From Prorocentrum cordatum (Eukaryota; Sar; Dinophyceae; Prorocentrales; Prorocentraceae): 64,000 nt of DNA. The first letter of the stretch is position 1. Each line of letters starts with the position of its first letter. Under the pieces are notes generated by a model that was not told the origin of the DNA, did not search any database, and saw nothing but the letters and a program-made list of their open reading frames with translations. The stretch is from assembly GCA_963575745.1 (NCBI GenBank), contig CAUYUJ010019860.1:192501-256500 (forward strand), written 5' to 3'. This document shows, piece by piece, positions 1 through 11,491 of the stretch. The position numbers and the translations under genes were made by a program.

Positions 1-780
1 GCCGTTGCTCTCTCAAAAGACCTTTTCGCGACGTCCCTGGGAATGCCCTCGGCCCCCCGACCCGCTTCCTTGCCTCTCGAGGTAATCGAGGATAGGGCCC
101 CCGTCCACCCTCTCCCTCCCTGCCTTGACTCCATCCTCTCCCTCCCCGCCTTGACTCTCCACCCCTCCCTACATCACTCCCCCCTTCCCCCCCCTTCCCT
201 TCCTGCCCCCCCCCTTCCCTCCCTCCGTCCCTCTCCTCCCCCCTCCCCCTCGTCGTCGTCGTCGTCGCGGCGGCGGTTGGCCGGCGCCCGCTCCTCTCGC
301 CCCCTGGGCCCGCTGCTTGGGGGAGGGCGGGCTCCCCGAAGCGCCGGTGGGAAGCCCTTCGGCGTGGCCCCGTCGGAGGCCTCCAGCGCTCCTCCTAGGG
401 CCGTCCCTGGAGTCCTTGGCAGTCATGCGAGGTCTTCGGCGTATGTCCGAAGCCTCTGCAGGTTGTCGGCCGCCCCTGGAGGCTCTCGGAAGCCCCGAGC
501 CTTTCCAGGGTCCTCGGGACCACTGGAAGCCGCCAGGGCTCGCGGTCCTGGTGATCGTCTTGGGGGCCGGTGGGTTTCGGGGGGCTTCGGCTGCCTCTGG
601 CGGCTTTCGGTGGTCTCCGGGAATCCCCCTTGCGATCCTCGGAGGTCCATGGCAGCCCTCGGAGACCCTTTGTGGTCCCTGGTGTCTGCTTGGGCTCTTC
701 GGGGGTCGTCGGGGATGTCTGGAAGCCTTTGGATGCCTCGGGGGGCTCGTCCTCCGGGGGGCTTGCAAAGTGCAAACGCA
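1..780. repeat. Low-complexity pyrimidine-rich and degenerate G/T-rich DNA
   Basis: About 105-250 is almost pure C/T on the plus strand, followed by a short (CGT)n run near 252-270. From about 400 to 760 the sequence is an imperfect array of short units of the type CCTCGGAGGTC/TCTTCGGGGGTC. Open frames exist on both strands only because stop codons are rare in this composition; their products are Pro/Ser/Arg-rich without any domain, so no gene is called. Confidence 0.6.
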
Positions 781-1259
781 CAAACATATGCACATGTGCA
801 TGTGCAAATACAGATGCACATGCCGAAATAATGATGATCCGGATTTGTGGTACGTTGTGCGTTGCAGGAACGATGCGTTGCTGTCGTCATTTTGCAACTG
901 GTTTATGCTTGCAGGCGCAGTGGACTTGGGGATACCGCCAAGGGGTCCGATCAGGCTTCTGGCGGCGGTTCGCTTGTGTAAATGTACGAAACCTCTGCGT
1001 CGTTATATCTGTTACGCTGTTGTGTGATTGCGCCGAAATATTGTTGCAAAGCGCCCATTCTACAGACCCGCTGCGTCGAAGTGGTCTCGCGTGGCGGCCC
1101 TCCTCCATAGCGGCATCCATGGACGTTGCGCATTGTTGTGCAGCCGCGTGCGTTTGGTTGTGTTTTGAGCGTGTTTGGTTGTGTTTTGAACACCCCTTGG
1201 CTCACTCAGCGGCGGTTTGATCGCCCCCCCCGTCTCCGCCACCCCCATGTGGATCTGAA
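781..1259. other. No gene seen
   Basis: Unique-looking sequence. It has a CA/TG-alternating patch at about 783-825 and a direct duplication of GTTTGGTTGTGTTTTGA at 1152-1168 and 1173-1189 (period 21). No coding similarity was recognised on either strand. Confidence 0.5.
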
Positions 1260-1912
<653 letters not shown>

Positions 1913-2093
1913 AAGGAAAGAAGCAGCGGGACTACGGACGACCTGCATATTCCCCATCCTCCCTCGGCCCTGCTCATCCGCGCCCCCATAGTCTACCCAG
2001 AGGGCGACGCGCGCGAGAGCCGGGGCCGGACGGCCTCAGCCTGGCCCCCCCATAACGGCCCGAAAAGATGAACCCAAGAAAACCCGGCAGGAT

Positions 2094-2480
2094 GCGAGGA
2101 GGAGGAGGAGGAGAAGGAGGAGGAGGAGGAGGAGGAGGGGAAACGAGGAGCGAGGGAATGGGGACAGACGGAGGAGGCGAAGGGGGGAACAGAGAGGGGC
2201 AGCAGGAGGTGGAGGGAGAGGGCGAGGGCGAGGGCGGGGGCGCATCGTCTGTGGTGCAATCCGCCGGCTCCCTCCCCCCTCCTCCTCCTCCCTCCTCCTC
2301 CTCTTCGACCTCCTCCTCCTCCTCCTCCTCCTCCTCCTCCTCCTCCCCCTCCTTTTTCTCACGCCCTTCCTCCTCCTCCACCTCCTCCTCCTCGTTTCGC
2401 CCTCCTCCCTCGCATCCTCCTCGTCGTCCTCCTCCTCGTCCACCTCCTGGTCCTGCCCCGCCTCCTACTCCTCTTCCTAC
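2094..2480. repeat. (GGA)n tract followed by (TCC)n tract
   Basis: Plus-strand GGA-rich sequence at 2,096-2,250 is followed by TCC/CCT-rich sequence at 2,270-2,480, making a rough inverted purine/pyrimidine pair about 20 bp apart. Predicted Glu/Gly- or Ser/Pro-rich peptides are products of the repeat. Confidence 0.85.
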
Positions 2481-2590
2481 TCTGGTTCCTTGTCGTCATC
2501 CTCCTCCCTCTTCTCGTGTCCACGGTCGGCGGAACCGGTCGGAAGGCCTTTGCAATGTGGCAGGTGTGGGCTGCCTTCGGGTGGCCAGCT

Positions 2591-3778
2591 CTCTCAGAGC
2601 TTCTCCACGGAACTCTCAGAGCTTTTCCACAGCTCTCTCAGAGCCTCTCCACGGCTCTCTCAGCGCTTATCCACGGCTCTCTCAGAGCCTATCCACGGCC
2701 CCCTCAGAGCCTACCCACAGCTCCCTCAGAGCCTCTCCGCGGCTCCTTCAGAACCTCTCCACGGCTCCCTCAGAGCCTCTCCACTGCTCCCTCACAGCCG
2801 ATCCACGGCTCTCTCAGAGCCTCCCCACGGCTCTCTCAGAGCCGATCCACGGCTGCCTCAGAGCCTCCCCACGGCTCCCTCAAAGCCTCTCCACGGATCT
2901 CGCAGATCAGAGCCTCCCCACGGCTCTTTCAAGACCCTCTCAACGGCTCTCTCAGAGCCTCTCCACGGCTCTCTCAGACCCTCTCAACGGCTCTCTCAGA
3001 CCCTCCCCGCGGCTCCTTCAGAACCTCTCCACGGCAGAGCTTCTCCACGGCTCTCTCGGACCCTTTTCAACGGCTCTCTCAGACCTTCTGAACGGCTCTC
3101 TCAAACCCTCTCGACGGCTCTCTCAGACCCTCTCCGCGGCTCCTTCAGAACCTCTCCACGGCTCCCTCAGAGCCTCTCCACTGCTCCCTCAGAGCCGATC
3201 CACGGCTCTCTCAGAGCCGATCCACGGATTCCTCAGAGCCGATCCACGGCTCCCTCAGAGCCTCTCCACGGATCCCTCAGAGCCTCTCCACGGATCTCTC
3301 AGATCAGAGCCTCTCCACGGCTCATTCAGACCCTCTCAACGGCTCTCTCAGGGTCTCTCCACGGCTCTCTCAGACCCTCTCAACGGCTCTCCCAAAGCCT
3401 CTCCACGGCTCTCTCAGAGCCTCCCACGGCAGAGCTACTCCACGGCTCTTTCAGAGCTTCTCCACGGCTCTCTCGGACACTTTTTCAACGGCTCTCGCAG
3501 ACCTTCGCAGCGGCTCTCTCAGACCCTCTCAACGGCTCTCTCAGACCCTCTCAACGGCTCTCTCAGAGCCTCTCCACGGCTCCCTCAGAGCCGCTCCACG
3601 GCTCCCTCAGAGCCACTCCACGGCTCCCTCAGAGCCTCTCCACGGCTCCCTCTGAGCCTCTCCACGGCTCCCTCAGAGCCACTGCGCGGCTCCCTCAGAG
3701 CCTCTCCACGGCTGCCTCAGAGCCTCCCCACGGCTCCCTCAAAGCCTCTCCGCGGCCCCCTCAGAGCCTCTCCACGGC
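2591..3778 (+). repeat. 20-bp minisatellite, roughly 59 copies
   Basis: The unit is CTCTCAGAGCCTCTCCACGG with scattered substitutions (CTCCCTCAGAGCC, AACGG, GATCC variants) and a few units shortened or fused. Because 20 is not a multiple of three, the unit passes through all three plus-strand frames every 60 bp. It has no stop in any of them, so three long overlapping frames arise encoding a 20-residue Ser/Leu/Pro/Arg-rich repeat. The reverse complement carries TGA once per unit and is closed. I treat it as a satellite rather than a protein gene: no flanking coding sequence or domain supports translation. Confidence 0.9.
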
Positions 3779-3892
3779 TTTACGGCGCTGGAGCCGCGAG
3801 GGCGCCACCACAAAGCGGATCAAACAAATCTAGATTGAATTGCTTGCTTCTAGATGAAAATGTCTGGAGTCCGGAACCTGGAGGATCTATAC

Positions 3893-3910
3893 AAAAAAAA
3901 AAAAAAAAAA
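3893..3910. repeat. A18 tract
   Basis: Eighteen consecutive A on the plus strand (T on the minus strand), lying 2 bases beyond the last minus-strand coding relic of element A. In the element's own orientation it is a T tract, so it is not that element's poly(A) tail. Confidence 0.8.
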
Positions 3911-3911
3911 T

Positions 3912-4330
3912 CTAACTTTTATGTGTTATAAATCGTGATTCAATTGACTTTCTGCTCATTTGCCCAATTCGGGATCGCATACTCCGCAGACAGAACCGGT
4001 CGCCTCGCACTGCGTTGAGGCAATTGATCCGCCAACCACGCTTCTCTGTTCGATGGCAATCGCAATCGCTTGTAAGCTTCGCAATGCACGAATGTTTCAC
4101 TGTTCCTTGCCATCCGCAACAATTCATCATAGTTTTCTCCTGGCCACAAATTATCCTTTCTGTAGAGGCGATTAGCCAGCTCTCTAGCATTCAAGGGCTT
4201 CAGAGAGACAGCTCTCTCAGTCCCCCCAGTCACTCCGATCGTGGACTGATGTGGCAACTTAATAGGCCATCTGCGAACATGATCGGATCCAACTGGAGGA
4301 AATGTTTTCTTTTTCTTGCCTAGCTGCGTT
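3912..4330 (-). pseudogene. Element A, last open segment
   Basis: A clean minus-strand frame of about 138 codons, entered without an ATG from about 4,326 and ending at TAA 3,912-3,914. It is globular-looking, with LNARELANRLYRKDNLWPGE and EAYKRLRLPSNREAWLADQL. It is separated from the preceding piece by GC-rich hairpin-containing sequence at 4,340-4,620. Family unknown; probably the C-terminus of the element A polyprotein. Confidence 0.4.
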
Positions 4331-4440
4331 CCTTTCTGAAGTTCAAGGCACTTTTTCCTATCTTAATCGCCCCCAGTGGGCCGCGGGGGAAACAGCGGCC
4401 AGCGCCCCGGTAGGTTCAACTGACCGCGCCCGGCGCCTGG

Positions 4441-4467
4441 TTGGACTCGCGGCTGCGCCAAGTCCAA
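4441..4467. repeat. Short hairpin, GGC-TGC-GCC apex
   Basis: Outer arms TTGGACT (4,441-4,447) and AGTCCAA (4,461-4,467) pair perfectly around an inner GGC-TGC-GCC. One of a family of hairpins with a constant apex and different outer arms at each site. Confidence 0.7.
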
Positions 4468-4488
4468 CAGGGCCCCCTGCGCCACCCG

Positions 4489-4516
4489 GGCTCTGCGCGG
4501 CTGTGCCGGCAGAGCC
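4489..4516. repeat. Short hairpin, CGGC-TGT-GCCG apex
   Basis: Outer arms GGCTCTGC (4,489-4,496) and GCAGAGCC (4,509-4,516) are perfect complements, closing over an inner CGGC/GCCG stem with loop TGT. Only 22 bp from the previous hairpin. Confidence 0.75.
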
Positions 4517-4634
4517 AGCGATTGGCACCGCCCCTCCGGGGCTGACCTGCAACTGATCACCTTGCCTGGCCACGGGCTGCGCCCCCGAGGCTCGCCAAAC
4601 GGTCCGTTTGGCAGATTGGGCGGGGGGCTGAAAG

Positions 4635-5575
4635 CTAGGTTGAGATGCTTCCAAGACCTATCGCTTGTTGCATGAACTGATCGATGAGGACCTTTGCCCC
4701 GGCACGCCGCACGTCTCTCCCCTCGGGGGGCATGCCAGGAATGTATGGCAAGCTCCTTTGAAGAAAGAAATGGGTTTCGCCCCATTGCACGCGCGTCTGA
4801 TGCCCTCTTCCCTTCGACATGAAATCTCGCCACTCTTTGGAGAAGAAGGAACGTCGCGCCCCTTGCCCCGCACCAGTCGAGGTGGCTGGGAATGGGCCTT
4901 GCAGAAGTGGCTCGCCGAACGGGAGCGTTCCCAAAATTGAAGTCGGAGTGCCGTTCCCAGTAGAACACCAACTAGTCTAGCACAGCACATGCTCATCATA
5001 TGTAGCTTCTATCTTCGCAAACCCGTCTCCTCGCAGTTCATTTTCGCAGATCCACCCCTGGGCGGCTCAGCCGCCAGGGGGCTGACAGAAGAACCAGGCC
5101 GCAAGTTTTGCTGCCTTCAGCATATGATCCGCCACTATTTCGCCCCCAGCAACCCTTGCTAGCGCACCGTTTCCCCCCGCTGTGTAAGATTTATGCTGGT
5201 CGACAACATGGCGCGCATCGAACGGGGCATGGCGCAATTTTCGACACAGGCAAACGCCATCCAAAATCAGCATTCCAGGCTGCACCGTTCAATGCGCTGA
5301 TTCATGCGTGCCCGCAGCAAAGTGGCGATGCCATCCCACATGGCATTCATTTTGAATGCACCATTTTCCGATTGCCAGCATCGATGATCCCCGCCAGCGT
5401 AAAATATATTGATTGCCCCCGTCTTGGAGCGATTCACCGCCTCGTCGATCATTGTCTCGGCTGTTTCCAAGAAGGGGCAGAGTATCGCAAGTAGAATTTG
5501 AGGCTCAGCGCTCTCCTTCTTCGTTCCGCCCCGCCCCCTGAGGTCACATTGGTCTCCGTCAGAAATATCATTCAT
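4635..5575 (-). pseudogene. Element A, possible remnant of a Tpt1-like domain
   Basis: Minus-strand pieces in three frames: 5,575-5,267 (ends WDGIATLLRARMNQRIERCSL), 5,285-5,067 (DGVCLCRKLRHAPFDARHVV) and 4,934-4,635 (KEWRDFMSKG ... GAKVLIDQFMQQAIGLG). Their order loosely parallels the LRH helix, winged-helix and ADP-ribosyltransferase parts of Tpt1/KptA, which is much clearer at the same place in element B. The key LRH His is Ala here and the HGT motif is not visible, so the assignment is tentative. Confidence 0.25.
5055..5080. repeat. Short hairpin, CGGC-TCA-GCCG apex
   Basis: Arms CCCCTGG (5,055-5,061) and CCAGGGG (5,074-5,080), then one unpaired G, then CGGC/GCCG around TCA. Confidence 0.7.
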
Positions 5576-5579
5576 GGGA

Positions 5580-7484
5580 CCGAAATACGAATTGCATGGG
5601 CGTGCGTTGGCCCAGGATGATATTCCCCATATGGGTCGAAATCCGATTATTCCACAATTCTTGTTTCATCATATGATGCAGGAGCGTTCTTCCGCGAGCG
5701 CCCTCCTTTATTTCTGCGCCCAGACCTCGGCGACTCTCCCGCGTGAAATCTTGAGGGCTCGCAGAATTACCAAGTCTCTTTTTTTGTCATTGCGAAACGG
5801 ACATGTCGAATCAGAGACTATGTGAATGGCAGTGGTCCAATGTTTGTGTCCTTTGTGAGGCGTTTGGGTCAAAGGCAGTGAGAATTCCCGATGTCTGCTG
5901 GCCCGCGTCATGGCGGCCAGATCCTCACCGCAAAAAGGAATCCATCCGTGACCATGCGCCTCCGCCGATTTCGCAATGGCCAGACACATCTTCCGTTTGT
6001 TAAGCCATCCCAACGTGATGTGAGGGGCAGGACCCATCACGTCAACATACAACGTGGCTATCTCCTTGATGCAACGAGCCCATTATCCTGACACTTCGGC
6101 GTCGTTCAGGGACGCGGCTGTGCCGGCCCCTGTCTGCTCCCTGCGTTGTAGCGCATTCCATATGCCACGCGCCAAATAAGGCGGGTCGGACTCACCGCCC
6201 GTTCCTCCCGAAATAGGAGGCACATGTGGGCCCGAACCCAGAGGTGGGCCACCACCTCCACCCCCATTCGGTGCGCCAGGATCCCGTCTGCTGTTTCCAC
6301 CGCCGGATCCCGATCCAGACGAGGCCCCAACCCCCGGCTGCGCCGGCGGAGGGTAAATTGGATCCGGCATTTCCACTCGGAGCGCCACTCGCGGCACCAG
6401 AGCCCGAGGAACCGCCTCCCAGCCGGACATCCACGGGCGCATCGGAAATGGAGGTTTCAAAAGAGATCGTTCTCTCCTCAGCGTGGGTGGTCTTCTCGAT
6501 CCTGGCAGCCTTGGCTGGCCTCGATCCTTCGACCTCGCCCATTCGCCTCTGCGAAGAATTCGTCTCTTGAGTCAGACCGCTATTCTCTTTTGAGGGCGGT
6601 CCTCCTCGCTCGGACGGCTGCGCCGCCGAATGAAGCTTGGCCCTTTTGGTTCGGGTTATTCCTGCAACTCCTTCCATGCACGGTGCCTATCCAGGGCCTC
6701 CTCAGTCAGCGCTTACGCGATTCGATTTATCTTTGCGCTGGGATCTCCTCTGACAACTGGGAGTGCAAAATGAATGCCCCATCCATAAACAGCTGTACCG
6801 TGCGGAGGCTTGTTCCTGCATGGTCCCCGAATACGCACGCAGACAACTTGATCCGTGCGTCGGTCAATGGTTTTCACCGTGGCAAAATATCTTGCACCCT
6901 TCATGTCGGTGCGTCTAGCGGTCCCCAGAACTGTTCCAATCACTTCCCCGTGATCACAAAATTGGACAGACCTGCTCTCTTTGGGCCCTCTGGAGGCCCT
7001 GTGTAGATTCTACATTTCAGTGTCGTGCGCGGGTCAACATGGGACTGGAAGTATTGCCATTCCTTGATTTGAGAGGTCCGGGGGGGACCATCAAAGTTGA
7101 TCCTGCAATTGCGTTGTGAGTCCTGTTCGCAGGCGACCAGAAAACCACCTATGGGCCCACGTACATTTTACTGTACAATTTCTGAATTACTGACTCGTTT
7201 GATGTCTTCAACTCCTCGTTGAGATCACTAGCAATGTTGTCAGTCCGAGAATACTCGTTACCATTCCAAGTCGTCGCAACCTGCTGTATCCATCGTCCAC
7301 GAAGCATTTGCTGCATCTTCTCGACACAAAGAAATGATTGTCCTTCTTCTTCTGGTCCCAAGTGGTACGTGCATTTCAAGTCGACATCGGTCCACTCTTG
7401 GGTAACCACCCCTGGCTCGGAATGACTCGTTTCTTCCAACTCAACACCCTTCCACTCCGTAACAAGCATCTCGCAATCCATCAT
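5580..7484 (-). pseudogene. Element A, 3' coding extension, frame-broken
   Basis: Successive minus-strand open pieces: 7,484-7,149 (acidic, LRGRWIQQVATTWNGNEYS), 6,943-6,713, 6,677-6,192 (Ser/Gly-rich with a basic patch), 6,460-6,083 and 6,052-5,708 (ITLGWLNKRKMCLAIAKSAE). Amino-acid composition changes from low-complexity linker to globular-looking. No domain is recognised. Order and strand make it the downstream continuation of element A. Confidence 0.4.
6610..6629. repeat. Short hairpin, CGGC-TGC-GCCG apex
   Basis: Arms TCGG/CCGA with one bulged A on the left side, then CGGC/GCCG around TGC. A related 13-bp hairpin, CCGGC-TGC-GCCGG, lies at 6,334-6,346. Confidence 0.6.
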
Positions 7485-7588
7485 CTTTGGGCACCGTAAC
7501 GTCGTGCATGTAACCGGGGCTTTGAGCTCCCCCAGCGGCTTTGCCGTTCGGGAGTCAATTGTCCCAAGTTTCTCGGCAGCCCTTTTTG

Positions 7589-9370
7589 CTATCCTGTTTG
7601 GGCTGCTAGGGGGAACTCATACATAAGACAACCCGTATCATGAGTATAACTGTTATCATCATCGCTTCTCTCGGAAACTGCATGGCAAGTCCTGCAATAA
7701 TGATCTGAGCAACCTGCGTTCTGGGGTCGCCATGGACTGTGTCCAGGTGATCCCAGATCCCAGCGAGGTACCTGCATCCTATCGTTTCGCATGAGGAGAA
7801 ACCACTTTGCCCCCCCGGTCATCTCGGGCGGCTGCGCCGCCGAGACGCCGAAAATCTGTCGCCAAAGATGGGCGCGCGACCGAGAGGCAAATGGCTGACG
7901 CCTACTGCCCGCGAGGGGGAAGCGGTCGCGGCTACGCGGCGGCTCCGCCGGCGGGGGGCGCAGCCGACGGCGGCCCCGCCCCTGCCCATGAGAGGAAACG
8001 ACAGCGGCGCATGCATCGGGGCGAGGGGGATGAAAGATCAATGGGGGGGAGCGCGACGCCGCGCGCGCAGGAACTACATGAATTTGTTTTGCAAATTCAT
8101 ATGCGTAATCTTCCGCAAGTCTGCATTCCTTACAACGCGCCTCCACGCGCGCATGCGTGCCATGGCACTTCCGCTCCAGGCCGCAGGTCACAAATGTCAG
8201 ATGTGGAAGCAATGGTCCGTGGCTTCTTCATGAAATTCCCCATTCTATCTTTCAGTCCGTACGCGCATCCATGCACTTCTGCCTTATGCAAACCTATATT
8301 TCTCGCGCGTGCTCTCGCTTGAGGGCCCCTCCAATACTGACGCTGGCCGGGCCACTCAATGCAAACTACGCCCCCCGCATCAACGACAGCGCGGGCAATT
8401 TAAACATCCACAATCGACATCGCAAGTCCGCTCGGATTCCTCGGAGCCCACGGAGAGAATTGCGGCGACCCTCACGGAAATGATGGGCTTCATTTACATA
8501 TTGCCAAGGAGAACGTCCATGGGGGCGAACTCCAGAGCGACAGATGTTTCCCCTTGAACTCTTTGATATCCGTACGTGCTTTGTTTTCGCCCTCGTCAAT
8601 CCTCATATCCTCGCTTTCGGTGCATCGTATCACCCTACATAAGTTGTCAACGAAGTTTATTGAACTACCTATTTTGCTATTTGGTCCACAACAATATTCA
8701 AGTATTAGTCTTTCTCCGTTCCAATCGTTTCTGTCCATGGTCGGCCCTTTTTCGGGCTGAGCTACCAAAAGCATCGGCTCGTTGTCATTCGATTTGGCTG
8801 TAGCCGCATCAGAAAATTTTGTCACGGTGCTCTCTGTTCCCGGATATCAGGAGATTGTGTCTGTACATCTGAAGCATCTGACCCACTGTCAGTTATATCA
8901 AACATAACCATCATGTCTCTGTCTTCTTTCAATGTTCGCTGATGATGCCATTTCCCGGAACCGTCCTTGTCACTCTCGGAAGGCCTCGGGCTGTTAGCAC
9001 TTCTGGCTTTGCCGGGTGCATTGCTAGCTATTTCTTTGGTGGCTGCTGCTGAGTTCGGCGCCGGCAAAAGATGCGAATGTGCATGTGATTCACCAGACTC
9101 GGCTTTGCCGCCTGATGAAGTAGTTGCTACTTTGGCCGTGTCTTTCACCGGCGCAGACGTCACTGCCTAACCTTTGGTGACTCTCTTCTTTATATGCATC
9201 TTTTCGCGTTGCACCGCGACCCCTCGACGCACCGCAGCCTTCGGACCTATCTGTGGCTTACTAACCCCCCTGGAATTCAGGGGAAGCCCCTCAGTGATCA
9301 TCGATGCCAGATAGACTTGATATCGATTGACTTTCCAAATCTTGGGGGTGACAAGGTTAACCAAGTAAAA
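7589..9370 (-). pseudogene. Element A, C-terminal domain beyond RNase H (unknown function)
   Basis: Three clear motif blocks lie in changing minus-strand frames. ILEYCCGPNSKIGSS...CRVIRCTESEDM is at about 8,725-8,600. PWQYVNE...LRGLRGI, about 8,510-8,440, is in a shifted frame. CGLERKCHGTHARVEARC followed by RLAEDYAYEFAKQIH is at 8,187-8,085. I associate this block with copia elements of dinoflagellates, from memory only. The E-x-C-x-G-x-N-S-x-x-G start with a later PW motif is faintly reminiscent of SAM-dependent methyltransferases, but this is speculation. The segment 9,163-8,822 (Ser/Ala-rich, then acidic) links it to RNase H. Confidence 0.5.
7822..7845. repeat. Short hairpin, CGGC-TGC-GCCG apex
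   Basis: Arms TCTCGG (7,822-7,827) and CCGAGA (7,840-7,845), one bulged G on the left, then CGGC/GCCG around TGC. A further CGGC-TCC-GCCG lies at 7,940-7,950. Confidence 0.7.
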
Positions 9371-9399
9371 CACTTCTACCCATGCAGGAGGACCGGAAA

Positions 9400-9969
9400 A
9401 AAACGCTTTGCACCGATATCAGCGGCTTCGTTCTGCGTGCGTTCATACTGTGCACTAACAACTCCACGGGTAAACTGTTCAGAAATGGCAGCAACATCAA
9501 TTCGGTGGGCCCTCGGAAAGTGCATCAATTGCATCGAACATCCTGCATTTTATCACCTCGCAAACCGCTTGGTTATCTCCCATGAATGCGCATTTGACTC
9601 TCGTTGCAGCACAGCAACACATTCTGCCTCAAGTGTGCTGTGGGACACGCAAGTCTGTCGACGAGAAGCCATGCTCTGATTGGCTCTCGTGCACGGTGCC
9701 CAAATTACCTGGCGGCTGGCACTCGCGCTGCGATGCGTTCGTACATCGCTGGCAAGGTCTGCATCAGAGTACTGTCGGATTGTGACATCCTCCACTTCGT
9801 CGCTTACCCATGACGTCATTTTGTATGGGGTTGTGGATTTGATGCAGCATATTAATCGGAAAAGATCCATATCCTGTTTTTCGGTCCACTTCACTATGCA
9901 GCTGGCCGCGTGGCAAAGCGCGCGCGATATATCAAACCGAGCCATTCTAGAACCATATGGGATCTTCAT
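9400..9969 (-). pseudogene. pol: Element A, copia RNase H domain
   Basis: At 9,969-9,553 the frame opens with KIPYGSRMARFDISRAL, the usual thumb/connection motif of copia pol. It continues to QYSDADLASDVRTHRSASA and SHSTLEAECVA, which match the catalytic Asp and the S-x-x-E segment of copia RNase H. A second frame at about 9,490-9,410 supplies the domain end, FTRGVVSAQYERTQNEAADIGAKRF, matching the usual ADI-x-K tail. One frame change separates the two. The gap between this domain and the RT (9,970-10,380) holds frame-broken Pro/Glu-rich sequence. Confidence 0.8.
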
Positions 9970-10325
9970 GAGAACTTTGGCAACAATAAGCTGAAGAACA
10001 CACGACGGGGTCGGTGGTTCAGGGTCGTCTGGTCCGGGTTCCGCGGTTAGGCCGGGAACCTCGACTGGCTTGTCTGGGACACCTGTGTCAACTCGAACCC
10101 CGAGCGCCGCTGTTATAGCCCCCTCTGCCGGGGAGTATGTTTTCCTCTCGGGCCACCTGGTCCATCCACAAAGTCAATCCACTCGGGGCCACATGGGGTA
10201 CCAGCTGCAGGGTGTGTAGCAGGGTCGGTATCGGTTAGCTGCGCATAGATTGTGACACCGGATTCAAATAACTCAGTCATGTCGCACCCAACGGCTTTGA
10301 CCATTTTCGGCTGTTTAGGTTGGCA

Positions 10326-10353
10326 TGGCTCACTCGGCTGCGCCGCTGAGCCA
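10326..10353. repeat. Short hairpin, CGGC-TGC-GCCG apex
   Basis: Arms TGGCTCA (10,326-10,332) and TGAGCCA (10,347-10,353), a small internal loop, then CGGC/GCCG around TGC. It lies in the interval between the RT and RNase H relics of element A. Confidence 0.7.
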
Positions 10354-10382
10354 CCCCCCGCTTCCTCGTCATCGCTCCCCAC

Positions 10383-11290
10383 CTAATGTCCTGAGGCGGG
10401 CGTTTTCTTCACCTGTGGTGGTGGAGGATCAAGGGCAGTTGGCAACTCCCCGTGCCATTCAACATACTGCGTAGAAACATGGCGTTCGCGCCCCAAATAA
10501 CGTCCCACGTTAGTTGGTGGTTCGATCTCGACGCCCTTGGGGCAGCCTTCGGAAGCTTCTTGCAAGAGTCGCCACCCTTGTTCGCGGTCCGCTTTTAGTC
10601 CCGAAAATTAAAAAATCGTCAATATAAATGATAAGAAACAAGCGCAGTTGCGTGTGAAAGTAACAGCTACGCCAAGGACTGCATGTAATGCAACCTTTGG
10701 GAATCACGTGCCCCTCGCAATGCGGTTCCAAGTATCCACAATAATCAGATTGTCCATAAAGTGGAAGAATGAGGGGACATGCGGGGCTTTTCACGTCTTT
10801 CCAAGCGGGCGGCCGCTCGTCTCTCGACAGGAAAATCCATGTTGGAGTTCCCCCATTTTTGACTGAGTGCACGCCTGTTTGGCATCAGCCTGTTGGATGT
10901 CGCGCCCCTCGAACAGGCCATAAGTGCACGCCGCCCTGCTGGCCTGCATCGTGGCCAGGCTGCTGGAAAGTGCCTGGCATAAGGCGACGTCTCTATTCTG
11001 ATCTCTAACGACTGACCCGTCAAACACAACTCGGCCTATATTTGCGGTATTTGTGCCCGACTGGGAACTCTGAATTCTTTTCTCCCAGAATTACAAAAAG
11101 GCGCCCGACATGGATTGTCTGCCCTTTTCGTTGTCGAACAACATCGTTGTATTCCATCGCACCTGACTCATCCCAAGTGCCAATGCTTCGTGATCGACCC
11201 CATTCGGTTTGCAATGCTTCACGGGCATATTGATTCACCGCAGCTTCGGCCATAGACACGGGTCGAGCCACGGCTGCAATCCGTGGCTGG
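10383..11290 (-). pseudogene. pol: Element A, Ty1/copia reverse transcriptase
   Basis: Recognisable in order across three frames: EWGRSRSIGTWDES and HVGRLFVILGEKNSE (11,230-11,050), the fingers region around VVRDQNRD and DIQQADAKQACTQSK (11,010-10,850), PTWIFL (about 10,840), LILPLYGQSD (about 10,760), and LIIYIDDFLIFG at about 10,630-10,600, where YIDD is the catalytic RT box. Frame changes near 11,030, 10,860 and 10,590 disable it. The QADAxQAxTQ and PLYG/YxDD pattern is that of copia (RVT_2) rather than gypsy RT. Confidence 0.8.
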
Positions 11291-11491
11291 CATAGCTCAG
11301 CAAATAATGTGCACGCTTGTTCTACGATCCGGATATCGTAAGTAAACTGGTTATATACGTATTCATTGTCAAAAATTTCTTTTCCTCGATGAAGGAAGGG
11401 GTAATTCTGATGACTGCGATGGCATTCGGGGCGCGCTACGTCGCGAAGCGGCGGCCGCCGGACTCGAAGTCAGACTGTTCCCGTGAGACCT

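Noticed and set aside
2591-3778. Regular 20-bp repeats resembling a CRISPR array
   Set aside because: Units are contiguous with no unique spacers and there are no cas genes; this is a minisatellite in eukaryotic DNA.
3893-3910. A18 tract as the poly(A) tail of a retrocopy
   Set aside because: The adjacent coding relic reads on the opposite strand, and no retrocopied gene lies to its left.
2068-3915. 615-codon plus-strand frame and its two overlapping companions
   Set aside because: Produced entirely by the TCC tract and the 20-bp minisatellite; the same array opens three frames at once.
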